From assembly GCF_003977665.1 (NCBI RefSeq), contig NZ_RYYV01000006.1, positions 248,001 through 312,000 on the forward strand: 64,000 nt of DNA. The letters run 5' to 3'. Within the stretch, counting starts at the first letter, position 1; each line of letters starts with the position of its first letter. Below the pieces are notes generated by a model. The model had not been told where the DNA came from. It saw only the letters and a list, made by a program, of their open reading frames with translations, and ran no database searches. Made by a program: the position numbers and the translations under genes. Shown in pieces: positions 17,694 to 26,590 of this stretch. Source of the DNA: Dyella choica (GTDB taxonomy: Bacteria; Pseudomonadota; Gammaproteobacteria; Xanthomonadales; Rhodanobacteraceae).

Positions 17694-17713
17694 CGCCTAT
17701 CACGGAGCAGCCC

Positions 17714-18499
17714 ATGTTCTCTTCCCTCTGGATCGCCAAGACCGGCCTGGATGCGCAGCAGACGCAGATGGACGTGATCTCCAACAACCTGGCCAACGCG
17801 AGCACCACCGGCTTCAAGACCTCGCGTGCCTCGTTCCAGGACCTGATGTACCAGAACGAAGGCCAGCCCGGCAGCCAGACCACCCAGCAGACGCAATCGC
17901 CCACCGGCCTGTTGCTCGGTACCGGCGTGAAAGTGGTCGGCACCGAAAAACTGTTCACCCAAGGCGCGATCACCCAGACCGGCAACTCGCTGGATGTGGC
18001 GATCCAGGGCGACGGCTTCATTCAGGTGAGTTTGCCGGATGGTACGGTCGCTTACACACGCGATGGCTCGCTGCACGAGGATTCCACCGGCCAGATCGTC
18101 ACGGGCGACGGTTATCCGCTGGTGCCGTCGATCACCCTGCCGGCCAACGTCAACAGCATCACCATTGGCACCGATGGCACCGTCAGCGCCACCAGCAACG
18201 GCTCCACCAAGCCGACGCAGATCGGCGTGATCCAGCTGGCGAACTTCGTCAATCCCGCCGGCCTGCAGCCGATGGGGCAGAACCTCTATCTGGAAACCCA
18301 GTCCAGCGGCACGGCCCAGACCGGGCAGCCCGGCCTCAACGGCATGGGCACGCTCGCGCAAGGCTCGCTGGAATCCTCCAACACCAGCGTGGTGGCAGAG
18401 ATGGTGAACATGATCGAGGCCCAACGTACCTACGAAATGAACTCCAAGTCGATCAGTGCCGTGGACGACATGTTGCAGTTCGTAATCAACAAGACCTGA
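17714..18499 (+). CDS. flgG: FlgG, distal rod protein
   Basis: The 261-residue protein matches the highly conserved FlgG: FSSLWIAKTGLDAQQTQ, NNLANASTTGFKTSRA, SLDVAIQGDGFIQV and C-terminal SNTSVVAEMVNMIEAQR. Its length equals the usual 260-262 residues. It forms the distal rod through the P and L rings. GGAG stands 9 nt before the ATG. Confidence 0.96.
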   Translation: MFSSLWIAKTGLDAQQTQMDVISNNLANASTTGFKTSRASFQDLMYQNEGQPGSQTTQQTQSPTGLLLGTGVKVVGTEKLFTQGAITQTGNSLDVAIQGDGFIQVSLPDGTVAYTRDGSLHEDSTGQIVTGDGYPLVPSITLPANVNSITIGTDGTVSATSNGSTKPTQIGVIQLANFVNPAGLQPMGQNLYLETQSSGTAQTGQPGLNGMGTLAQGSLESSNTSVVAEMVNMIEAQRTYEMNSKSISAVDDMLQFVINKT

Positions 18500-18508
18500 T
18501 GGTGATTT

Positions 18509-19201
18509 ATGCCCATGCCGATGTTGTTACGTATTGCATCCGTTTCGCTGCTCGCCGCGGCGCTGGCCGGTTGCGGCGCCATCCAGGAGCACCAGCGGCT
18601 GGAAGACGCGAAATGGGCCGCCACCGCGCCGGTTGAGCAAGCCACGCCGGCGGCGGCAGATGGCTCGATCTACCACGACATGCAGAACATGGAGTTGTTC
18701 AACGATGCGCGCGCGCACCGCATCGGCGACATTCTGACCATCAACCTGGTCGAGGCGATGCAGGCCAGCAAGAAGTCCGAAACCACCACCAGCAAGACCG
18801 ACAAGGTGAATGTCGGTGCGCCGCAGATCCTCGGGCAGTCGCTGCGCATTGCCGGCCAGACAGCCAATTCATCGCTCAACTCCGCCAACAGTTTCGACGG
18901 TGCCGGCAGCAGCACGCAGAGCAACCAGCTCTCCGGCCAGCTCACGGTAACGGTGGCACAGCGTCTTTCCAACGGCAACCTGCTGGTGAAAGGCGAGAAG
19001 TGGCTGACCATCAACCAGGGCCAGGAGCTGATCCGCATCTCCGGCATCGTGCGCGCCCAGGATATCGGGCAGGACAATTCCGTCGATTCCACGCGCGTGG
19101 CCGATGCACGCATCACCTATACCGGCCGCGGCAGCTTGAATGAAGCCAATACGCAAGGCTGGCTGGCCAAGTTCTTCAACTCCAAGTGGATGCCGTTCTG
19201 A
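18509..19201 (+). CDS. flgH: FlgH, L-ring lipoprotein
   Basis: The 230-residue precursor has a lipoprotein signal peptide with lipobox LAGC (cysteine at residue 22), so it is lipidated and placed in the outer membrane. The conserved FlgH core [23 protein letters not shown] and the C-terminal [24 protein letters not shown] stretch are present in outline. It builds the L-ring bushing. Its stop overlaps the ATG used for flgI (TGATG). Confidence 0.95.
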   Translation: MPMPMLLRIASVSLLAAALAGCGAIQEHQRLEDAKWAATAPVEQATPAAADGSIYHDMQNMELFNDARAHRIGDILTINLVEAMQASKKSETTTSKTDKVNVGAPQILGQSLRIAGQTANSSLNSANSFDGAGSSTQSNQLSGQLTVTVAQRLSNGNLLVKGEKWLTINQGQELIRISGIVRAQDIGQDNSVDSTRVADARITYTGRGSLNEANTQGWLAKFFNSKWMPF

Positions 19202-20487
19202 TGAGCATGCGAATTCTCATGGCTAGCCTCAGACAGCTCCCTCCCCTACGTGGAGTAGGGGAGGGTTGGGGGGGGGTGAAGCAGCCTCGAGACAAATTCC
19301 AAATCGCGGCAAGCTCGTGCGACCCCACCCCAGCCCTCCCCAGCACGCAGGGGAGGGGACAAGTTTCGGCCAGTTGGCGACATCACGCATTGAAGCCTGT
19401 TGTGCTGTTAGCGGCATTCGCCATGCCGTTTGCCGCCCACGCCGACAAAATCCGTGATCTGGTCCAGGTGGCCGGCGTGCGCAGCAACCAGCTCGTCGGC
19501 TATGGCCTGGTAGTGGGGCTGGACGGCACCGGTGACCAGACCACCCAGGCGCCGTTCACCACGCAAAGCCTGGAAAACATGCTCAAGCAGTTCGGCGTGT
19601 CGATTCCTTCCACCGGCATCCAGCCGCAGCTGAAGGACGTCGCCGCGGTGACCATCACCGCCGAGCTACCGCCTTTCGCCAAGCCAGGTCAGGCCATCGA
19701 CATCACGGTGGCGTCGATCGGCAACGCCAAAAGTCTGCGCGGCGGCGAGCTGCTGATGTCCCCGCTGCGTGGCGCGGACGGCAACGTCTACGCTATTGCA
19801 CAAGGCAGTGTCGTCGTCGGTGGCGTAAGCGCATCGGGCCGCAGCGGTTCGAGCGTGCAGATCAATGTCTCCGCCAGCGGGCGCATTCCCAATGGCGCCT
19901 CGGTCGAACGCGTGGTGCCGAATTCCTTCAGCAGCGGCGGCGATATCGTGTTGAACCTCAATACGGCCGATTACGCCACCGTCAACCACATCGTGGATGC
20001 GATCAATCATCTCTACGGTGCCGGCACGGCGCGTGCGCTCGATGGCGGTTCGGTCGACGTGCGCGGTCCGGCCGACCCGGGCCAGAAAGTTGCCTGGCTG
20101 GGCGCCATCGAAGCGCTCGAAGTCGCCCCCGGCGACGCGCCAGCACGCGTGATAGTCAACTCGCGTACCGGCACGGTGGTGATCGGGTCGGATGTGCGGG
20201 TCAGCACGGCTGCCGTGGCGCACGGCTCGATCCAGGTGACCATCAGCGAGCAGCCGCTGGTAAGTCAGCCCGGGCCTTTCAGCAATGGGCAGACCGCGGT
20301 GGTGCCGAACAGCTCCGTCTCGGTCACCCAGCAGGGCGCGCACATGTTCAAGTTCGGTCCCGGCGTAAGCCTCGATTCGATCGTGCGCGCGGTGAACCAG
20401 GTCGGTGCCACCCCGACGGATCTGATTTCGATCCTTGAGGCGCTCAAGCAGGCGGGCGCCTTGCATGCCGATCTGGTGGTGATCTAA
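19201..20487 (+). CDS. flgI: FlgI, P-ring protein, with repeat-encoded leader extension
   Basis: From the signal-peptide core [18 protein letters not shown] onward the sequence is a standard FlgI, with [19 protein letters not shown] and the C-terminal [22 protein letters not shown] in outline. It forms the periplasmic P-ring. The coupled ATG at 19201 (TGATG with the flgH stop) gives 428 residues; about 41 codons of the leader come from a family B repeat at 19237-19359, read in frame. A TTG at 19390 would give 365 residues, the usual FlgI length, with a normal signal peptide and is a real alternative start. Confidence 0.92.
   Translation: MSMRILMASLRQLPPLRGVGEGWGGVKQPRDKFQIAASSCDPTPALPSTQGRGQVSASWRHHALKPVVLLAAFAMPFAAHADKIRDLVQVAGVRSNQLVGYGLVVGLDGTGDQTTQAPFTTQSLENMLKQFGVSIPSTGIQPQLKDVAAVTITAELPPFAKPGQAIDITVASIGNAKSLRGGELLMSPLRGADGNVYAIAQGSVVVGGVSASGRSGSSVQINVSASGRIPNGASVERVVPNSFSSGGDIVLNLNTADYATVNHIVDAINHLYGAGTARALDGGSVDVRGPADPGQKVAWLGAIEALEVAPGDAPARVIVNSRTGTVVIGSDVRVSTAAVAHGSIQVTISEQPLVSQPGPFSNGQTAVVPNSSVSVTQQGAHMFKFGPGVSLDSIVRAVNQVGATPTDLISILEALKQAGALHADLVVI
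19237..19359. repeat. Family B palindromic element in the flgI leader
   Basis: An imperfect palindrome: the left end CTCCCTCCCCTACGTGGAGT and GGGGAGGGTT pair with a right end carrying CCCTCCCCAGCACGCAGGGG. It is 123 bp, open in the flgI frame, and related to the copies at 21478-21608 and 53856-53974. Confidence 0.85.
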
Positions 20488-21447
20488 ATGGCCGACATCG
20501 GTAGCGTCGCTGCGCAAAGCCTGAGCACCTGGACCGATCTCTCCGGGTTCGGCGCGCTGCGTCATCAAGCCGATACGGACAGCAATGCCGCACTGCCGGC
20601 GGTGGCCAGGCAGTTCGAGTCGATGTTTACCGAAATGTTGCTGAAGTCGATGCGCGCAGCGAATTTCGGCGATCCTTTGTTCGAAAGCCAGGCCACTGAC
20701 GCCTGGCAGGACATGTATGACCAGCAGCTCTCCTTGGATCTTTCCCAGCACGGCAAGGGATTGGGGATCGCCCAAATGCTGATTCACCAGCTCGGCGGAC
20801 ACGGCCAGGCGCAAGGCGAAGCAAACCAGGCTGCTGCGGCAGGCCCGCACGCCGCCGGCCTGGCCGACGGGTGGAAGCAACGTCTGTTCGAAGTGGCCGA
20901 CGCCACGCACTCTGCCGCGCGCAAGGCGATGGCCTGGTTGCCGCAGGATGCGGAAAGCTTCGTGCGCGAACTCGCGCCGCAGGCCAGCATCGTGGCCAAG
21001 GAACTTGGCTTGTCGCTGCGCACGGTGCTGGCGCAGGCCGCGTTGGAAACCCATTGGGGCCAACACATGCCCACCCACTCCGACGGCAGCAGCAGCTTCA
21101 ACCTGTTCGGCATCAAGGCCGGCGGCGGCTGGGATGGCGCACGCGTGAACGTGCCTACGGTGGAATACGAAGGCGGCATCGCGGTGCGCAAGCAGGCGCA
21201 ATTCCGCTCCTACCCGTCCACGGCAGATTCCTTGGCCGATTACGCCGAGCTGGTCGGCAAGGATCCGCGCTATGCCGGCGCGCTCGGCCGCGGCGACGAC
21301 GTGCTGGGCTATGCCCGGGCGCTGGTCGCCGGTGGCTATGCCACCGATCCGGAATACGCGGGCAAGGTAGCGGCGATCGCCAACAGCAGCGCCATGCGGC
21401 AGGCCCTGGATGCGCTCAAGAAATCAGTGGGCGTGCCGAATTTATGA
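20488..21447 (+). CDS. flgJ: FlgJ, rod cap with peptidoglycan hydrolase domain
   Basis: The 319-residue protein has an N-terminal rod-binding domain (about 30-105, VARQFESMFTEMLLKSMR) and a C-terminal glucosaminidase-type domain (about 165-315, AALETHWGQHMPTHSDGSSS and NLFGIKAGGGWDG). It would cut the peptidoglycan to let the rod through. The two-domain form is the one of beta/gamma-proteobacteria. It begins directly after the flgI stop. Confidence 0.94.
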   Translation: MADIGSVAAQSLSTWTDLSGFGALRHQADTDSNAALPAVARQFESMFTEMLLKSMRAANFGDPLFESQATDAWQDMYDQQLSLDLSQHGKGLGIAQMLIHQLGGHGQAQGEANQAAAAGPHAAGLADGWKQRLFEVADATHSAARKAMAWLPQDAESFVRELAPQASIVAKELGLSLRTVLAQAALETHWGQHMPTHSDGSSSFNLFGIKAGGGWDGARVNVPTVEYEGGIAVRKQAQFRSYPSTADSLADYAELVGKDPRYAGALGRGDDVLGYARALVAGGYATDPEYAGKVAAIANSSAMRQALDALKKSVGVPNL

Positions 21448-21477
21448 ACGAGATTTCCCGTTGCTCCCAATATCGAC

Positions 21478-21608
21478 TCCCTCCCCTGCTTGCAGGGGAG
21501 GGTTGGGGTGGGGTTGGTCAAGCTTGCGCCGAGGCAAGTGTGTGCAACCCCCTCCCAACCTCCCCCCCGGATCAAGTCCGGGGCAGGCTCTGCAAGCAGG
21601 GGGAGGGG
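21478..21608. repeat. Family B palindromic element between flgJ and flgK
   Basis: A copy of the element found in the flgI and fliP leaders: left arm CTCCCTCCCCTGCTTGCAGG continuing into GGAGGGTTGGGGTGGGG, right arm ending CAAGCAGGGGGAGGGG. It lies in the 208-bp gap between flgJ and flgK and can fold into a long hairpin, which may separate expression of flgKL from the upstream operon. Confidence 0.88.
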
Positions 21609-21655
21609 CGTAAGACTCATCGGGATTCGGCTTTTACACTTAAGGAAATGCTCCC

Positions 21656-23551
21656 ATGTCCGGCATCCTAAACATCGGCATTTCCGGCCTCAACGCCGCC
21701 CAGGTAGCGTTGAGCACGGTCAGCAACAACATCGCCAATGCCAGCACCAGCGGCTACAGCGAGCAAAGCGTGCTGCAGTCCGAGGTCGTCTCGGGCGGCA
21801 ACAGCCAATACACCGTGGGTTCGGGCGTGAACGTGGTGGCGGTGCAGCGCGCCTACAGCCAGTACCTGACCCAGGCGCTGTGGAGCAGCAACAGCAGCCT
21901 GCAGGGCGCCACCACCAGCAACGGCCTCACCACCTCGCTCAACGGTTTCCTGAGCAGCAGCGGCAATCTGCAGACCGCGCTGGACAACCTCTACAACGGC
22001 TTCAGCAGCGTCGCGAACTCGCCAACTTCCTCCTCGGTGCGGCAAGCAGCGCTGGGTAGCGCGTCTTCGCTCACCAGCGTGTTCAACACGCTCGGCCAGC
22101 AGCTCAGCCAGCAATCGACCCAGGTCAACCAGCAGATTGGCAGCACGGTCGGCAACATCAACGGTCTGGCTGCGCAGATCGCCAAGCTCAACAACCAGAT
22201 CCTGCAGGCAGGCACCACCGGCAATCCGAACGCCCTGCTCGATCAGCGCGACGGCCTGGTGCAGCAGCTGGCGGGGCTGACCGGTATTTCCGCCTCGACC
22301 AACAACGATGGTTCGATCAGCGTTTACACCTCCGCCGGCGGAACGCTGGTGAGCGGCGCGCAGTCGTATGCGCTGTCCAGCGCGGCCAATCAGTACGATC
22401 CCGGCAGTACTGACGCGTTCGACAGCGCCGGCAACAATGTCACCTCGCAGCTGAGCGGCGGCAACCTGGGTGCGCTGATCAGCTATCGCGACAATGTGTT
22501 GCAGCCCGCGCAGAACACCTTGGGTCAGTCGGCGATCGCCCTGGCTTCCAGTGTCAACGCACAGCAGGCCGCAGGCCTGAATCTCAATGGCCAACAGGGC
22601 CAGCCGATTTTCAGTGTCGGTGCGCCTGCGGTGTTGCCGTCAAGCAAGAATGCCAGCGGCGGTGCCACGGTGACAGCATCCGTGAGCAACGTCTCGCACA
22701 TAACGACGTCGGACTACGTGTTGCGCTACACCGGTACAGGCACGGGTACCAACGGCTGGACGCTATCGACCAGCAGTGGCCAGGGCGTTGCACTCACTGC
22801 GAACGCCAACGGCACGCTGTCCGCGGATGGGCTTACTTTGAGCGTGGCAGGCAGCGCGCAGATTGGCGACAGCTATGCAATCCAGCCTACGCGCAATGCC
22901 TCCACCTCGCTTGCGGTGAGCTTGACCGATCCGAACGGCATCGCCGCCGCTGCTGCACTCACTGCCTCGGCAGGCACGAGCAACACCGGCACCGGCAAGG
23001 CGGGCCCGGTGAGCGTGACCAATTCGGCCAATGCCAACCTGCTTTCCGGCGCCACTGTCACGTTTGGCGCGGGCGGCAACTACGCGATCACGGATGGCGC
23101 AGGCAATACCACGACTGGCACGTACACCTCCGGCCAGCCGATCACGGCGGACGGCTGGAGCCTGAGCCTGAGCGGTGCGCCGGCCAGTGGCGACAAGTTC
23201 ACCGTGGCGGCCAATACCAATGGCCTCAACGACAACAGCAATGCGTTGTCGCTGGCTGCACTGGCAAACACCGGCGTGATCAACGGCGGCAAGACTTCCG
23301 TCGTGGCCAGCTACGCCGATCTTACGGCGCAGATCGGCAGCGCGGGCAGCCTGGCAAGTTCCAATCTCGCCACGCAGACCAATATCCACAACCAGGCGAT
23401 GGGCGCGCAGCAAAGCTATGCCGGCGTGAACCTGAACCAGGAAGCGGCCAACCTCGTGCAATTCCAGCAGGCCTACCAGGCTTCGGCGCAGGTGATCAGC
23501 ACCGCCGAACAGATCTTCAGCAGCCTGATCACCGCTATTCAGTCCCGTTAA
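21656..23551 (+). CDS. flgK: FlgK, hook-associated protein 1
   Basis: The 631-residue protein has the FlgK N-terminus (LNIGISGLNAAQVALSTV, NNIANASTSGYSEQSV), the FlgK region ALDNLYNGFSSVANSPTSS and the C-terminal VNLNQEAANLVQFQQAYQA motif. It forms the first junction zone between hook and filament. It is longer than the E. coli protein (547 residues), because of a central insertion (about 340-560) that contains a module also seen in FlgL. ATG at 21656 is preceded by AAGGAAA. Confidence 0.94.
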   Translation: MSGILNIGISGLNAAQVALSTVSNNIANASTSGYSEQSVLQSEVVSGGNSQYTVGSGVNVVAVQRAYSQYLTQALWSSNSSLQGATTSNGLTTSLNGFLSSSGNLQTALDNLYNGFSSVANSPTSSSVRQAALGSASSLTSVFNTLGQQLSQQSTQVNQQIGSTVGNINGLAAQIAKLNNQILQAGTTGNPNALLDQRDGLVQQLAGLTGISASTNNDGSISVYTSAGGTLVSGAQSYALSSAANQYDPGSTDAFDSAGNNVTSQLSGGNLGALISYRDNVLQPAQNTLGQSAIALASSVNAQQAAGLNLNGQQGQPIFSVGAPAVLPSSKNASGGATVTASVSNVSHITTSDYVLRYTGTGTGTNGWTLSTSSGQGVALTANANGTLSADGLTLSVAGSAQIGDSYAIQPTRNASTSLAVSLTDPNGIAAAAALTASAGTSNTGTGKAGPVSVTNSANANLLSGATVTFGAGGNYAITDGAGNTTTGTYTSGQPITADGWSLSLSGAPASGDKFTVAANTNGLNDNSNALSLAALANTGVINGGKTSVVASYADLTAQIGSAGSLASSNLATQTNIHNQAMGAQQSYAGVNLNQEAANLVQFQQAYQASAQVISTAEQIFSSLITAIQSR

Positions 23552-23565
23552 GGGCAGGACCCACG

Positions 23566-24804
23566 ATGCGCATCTCCACCGTCTGGACGTATCAACAGCA
23601 GCTCAGCACGATGCTGAACCAGCAGGCCACGCTGGCGCAGACCCAAAACGAGGTGAGCACCGGCCTCGCCATCAACGTGGCTTCGGACAATCCCACCGGT
23701 GCCGCGCAGGTCGTGGGGCTGAATCACATTCTTGCCCAGAACACGCAATACGCCAGCAACATCAACGCCGCCAATACGCGCTTGTCCACCGAATCCTCGA
23801 CGCTCACCACTGTCAGCAATTTGCTGAGCAGCGTGAATGACATCGGCCTGGGCGCCATTAACGGGGCCATGTCGTCCACCGACCTCAGCAACATGGCCAC
23901 GCAGCTCACGCAGTATCGCAACCAGCTCGTGCAGCTTGCCAACACCACCGACGGGAACGGCCAGGCGCTGTTTGCCGGCACCAGTACCACCACCGTGCCG
24001 TTCGTAACAAACAGCAGCAGTGGTGCGGTCACTTATGTCGGCAACGAGCAGCAGTCCTTCACCTCGATCGGCACCGGATTGCAGGTGGCCAGCAGCGACG
24101 CCGGCAGCGATATTTTCATGAACCTGGCCGCAGGCAACGGCTCTTTTGTTGCAAGTGCCAGCAGCAGCAACACCGGCACGCTGGTGGTGGGTTCGAACAG
24201 CGTCACCAATACTGCTGCATGGAGCGCCGCCACCGCGTCTGGACCGGTAAATGACACCATCACTTTCGGCGCCAACGGCAGTTACAGCGTGACCGACGCT
24301 GCTGGCAACCCCGTGACCGACAGCAGCGGCAATCCCATTGCGGGGACGTACACCGACGGCGGCAGCATCAGCTTCAACGGCGTCGCCATCAACATGAGCG
24401 GCACGCCGAAGGCTGGCGACACGGTCAAGCTGCAATCCGACAACACGTCCAACAATCAGGACGTCTTCACCACGCTCAACAACATGATCACCGCTTTGCA
24501 GAGCGGTGGCAGCTCGACCTCCATCACCAACACGCTGAACCGTCAGCTCGAATCACTCAACCAGGCGATGAACGCCGTTTCCACTGCGCAGGTCTCCGTG
24601 GGCAGCCGCATCGATACCCTGCAGCATCAAAGCACCAGCTATTCCGATCTCAACCTGACCTATAAGAGCGCGCTGTCGGACGTGCAGGACGTCGACATGG
24701 CCACCGCCATCAGCAATCTTTCGCTGCAATCCACCGCACTGCAGGCGTCACAACAGGTGTTTGCCAAGATCCAGGGCACCAGCCTGTTCGATTACCTACG
24801 CTGA
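23566..24804 (+). CDS. flgL: FlgL, hook-associated protein 3
   Basis: The 412-residue protein begins MRISTVWTYQQQLSTMLNQQ and has LNEVSTG-like and SDNPTGAAQV segments, and ends ALQASQQVFAKIQGTSLFDYL, the FlgL C-terminus. It forms the second junction protein before flagellin. A central domain (about 190-290) repeats the FITFGANGSYSVTDAAG type of module seen in FlgK. It follows flgK by 14 bp. Confidence 0.93.
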   Translation: MRISTVWTYQQQLSTMLNQQATLAQTQNEVSTGLAINVASDNPTGAAQVVGLNHILAQNTQYASNINAANTRLSTESSTLTTVSNLLSSVNDIGLGAINGAMSSTDLSNMATQLTQYRNQLVQLANTTDGNGQALFAGTSTTTVPFVTNSSSGAVTYVGNEQQSFTSIGTGLQVASSDAGSDIFMNLAAGNGSFVASASSSNTGTLVVGSNSVTNTAAWSAATASGPVNDTITFGANGSYSVTDAAGNPVTDSSGNPIAGTYTDGGSISFNGVAINMSGTPKAGDTVKLQSDNTSNNQDVFTTLNNMITALQSGGSSTSITNTLNRQLESLNQAMNAVSTAQVSVGSRIDTLQHQSTSYSDLNLTYKSALSDVQDVDMATAISNLSLQSTALQASQQVFAKIQGTSLFDYLR

Positions 24805-24844
24805 CGCTCGTGCGTGGCCGAACGCATCCGGAGTTTCTCTCATC

Positions 24845-25513
24845 ATGCAACAGACACCTGTCAATCAAATTCACAACCAGGATGTGCTCAATCTGATGCC
24901 GCTGGACCGGCGGCGCGTCGTAGAGATCGGATGCAGCTCCGGCGTGCTCGCCCGCGAGTACAAGAAGCGCAATCCGCACGCGCACTACGTGGGCGTGGAT
25001 ATCGTGCCCGAATACACCCAGATGGCGGCCGCCCATTGCGACGAGGTGCTTTCATTCGACATTGAATCGAAAGACAAGGACTTTCTCCGCGATCGCTTTC
25101 ATGCCGACTGCTGGGTTTTTGCCGATGTGCTGGAGCATCTGCGTGATCCGTGGCAGCTGCTGGCCAAGCTGCGCGAGATCATGCCTGCTGACGGCTGCCT
25201 GCTGGCCTGCGTCCCGAACGTGCAGCACTGGAGCATCCAGGCACGCTTGAGCTGCGGAGATTTCCGCTACGAACCAGCCGGCTTGCTGGACCGCACCCAC
25301 CTGCGCTGGTTTACCCGCGTCACCCTGCTGGAGATGTTCCAGCAAACGGGTTTCGGCATTGTCACCGGCATCACGCGCATGCTCAACAATTCCCATGGCG
25401 CGCAGTTCGCCCCTTACATCCGCGCCATGGCGCAGGCGGCCGGTGGGGATCCGGAGCAGGCCGTACAGGATGCGAACGTGTTCCAGTTTGTAGTGAAGGC
25501 CATCCCGGTCTGA
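24845..25513 (+). CDS. SAM-dependent methyltransferase, first of pair after flgL
   Basis: The 222-residue protein has the class I methyltransferase motif I VVEIGCSSGVLAREY (near residue 25), an acidic end of strand 2 in VGVDIVPEYTQMA, and FADVLEHLRDPWQLL, a feature of the UbiE/Methyltransf_11-type. The start at 24845 (MQQTPVNQIHNQD) lies 40 bp after flgL, so it is probably co-transcribed with it. The target is unknown. Together with the next gene and the giant glycosyltransferase it could modify flagellin or its glycan. The extended frame start at 24761 lies inside flgL and is rejected. Confidence 0.82.
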   Translation: MQQTPVNQIHNQDVLNLMPLDRRRVVEIGCSSGVLAREYKKRNPHAHYVGVDIVPEYTQMAAAHCDEVLSFDIESKDKDFLRDRFHADCWVFADVLEHLRDPWQLLAKLREIMPADGCLLACVPNVQHWSIQARLSCGDFRYEPAGLLDRTHLRWFTRVTLLEMFQQTGFGIVTGITRMLNNSHGAQFAPYIRAMAQAAGGDPEQAVQDANVFQFVVKAIPV

Positions 25514-25559
25514 TTCGACTTCCATCCATTCATCGACCCCTATCCCTGGCAGGCCCGGC

Positions 25560-26279
25560 ATGCTGCGGCAAGTTCTCAAAGACTATCAACAGATCGATTC
25601 CATCCACACGCAGCTGCTGCCCGCAGGTGATTCGGCGTCCCCGAAGGAGCTGATCTTCCACATCATGCAGGACAACGCCGCGGACGTCGAAGTGCTCGAC
25701 ATCGGCTTCGGCAAGGGGGGCTTGGGCGAATTGATCAAAAGCCATCCGGCCACCCGGCACTGGTCCGTCGACGGCGTGGACGGTTTCGAGGGCGCCTTCG
25801 CCAACCAGGCCCTGTTCGAACGCAGGATCTACCGCAACGCCTGGCACGGCCTGGCGCAAAGCATCCCTTCCGACCGCCTGGCCCAGTACAACATCATCTG
25901 CCTGCTCGACGTGATCGAGCACCTCAACGCGGAAACCGCGAAGTGGCTGCTGCGCACTCTGCTTACTGGCATGGGCAACGATTCCTTTCTCTTCATCAGC
26001 ACGCCGCTGTGGTTCTACCCCCAGCACAGCCAACAGAGCGGTGACCTGGAAGAACATTTGATCGGTGTGCCGGCCAGCTCCATGATGGCGTTGATCCCGA
26101 TGATGTATGCGGTCAATCCGCCGCTGATCGGCGGCTTCGTGCTCGGCAAGCGCAGCCTCGACTTCGTCGAATTCTTCCAGCCGACCACGGACAAGAATTT
26201 CTCCTACCAGCGCGGCACGATGCTGGCCAGTGCGACTGGCTTTCAGAACGTGCCGGGGAAACTGTTCAAGCTGACTTGA
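25560..26279 (+). CDS. SAM-dependent methyltransferase-like protein, second of pair
   Basis: The 239-residue protein contains motif I as VLDIGFGKGGLGELIK (near residue 45), an acidic residue in SVDGVDGFEGAF and a CLLDVIEHLNAETA segment, so it is a class I SAM methyltransferase by pattern. No target domain is recognisable. It begins 46 bp after the first methyltransferase on the same strand. Its place beside flgL and the absence of other modification genes here make flagellin or glycan methylation a reasonable guess, no more. Confidence 0.75.
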   Translation: MLRQVLKDYQQIDSIHTQLLPAGDSASPKELIFHIMQDNAADVEVLDIGFGKGGLGELIKSHPATRHWSVDGVDGFEGAFANQALFERRIYRNAWHGLAQSIPSDRLAQYNIICLLDVIEHLNAETAKWLLRTLLTGMGNDSFLFISTPLWFYPQHSQQSGDLEEHLIGVPASSMMALIPMMYAVNPPLIGGFVLGKRSLDFVEFFQPTTDKNFSYQRGTMLASATGFQNVPGKLFKLT

Positions 26280-26590
26280 TGGCAGGCAGATGCTGAAATT
26301 ACGCCTTGCCGTAGGGGGCAAAAAGGCGTATTGACTCAGGGAGAATTCAAGCGCAGCCTAGATGGCTAGGGGCTTCCTAGGTAGTGCAGGCAGCGCATGG
26401 ATCTGTGCGGCCAATGTCACCTTTCATCATATGGGAACCGTTTGCGCGGGGCTGGTTTCATGCTCATTGTGCTCGCTTGTGGAGCATGCGCATCGCGATG
26501 CGATCGCTCTGATAAGCGATATTAACTACCTGCTTTCCGTTTTTTTCTCATGGGGTAGAACACCAAAATCCAACGATTGGGAGTCGTGCT
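26280..26590. other. 311-bp gap without a supported gene
   Basis: The base composition is more AT-rich than the flanking genes. It is expected to hold the promoter of the multicopper oxidase gene, whose ribosome site GGGAG lies at about 26579-26583, but I see no clear -35/-10 pair. An 80-codon open frame at 26362-26604 overlaps the oxidase start and does not look like a protein. Confidence 0.6.

Noticed and set aside
19666-21201. 511-codon minus-strand frame opposite flgI-flgJ
   Set aside because: Antisense of two conserved genes, His/Arg-rich, no support.
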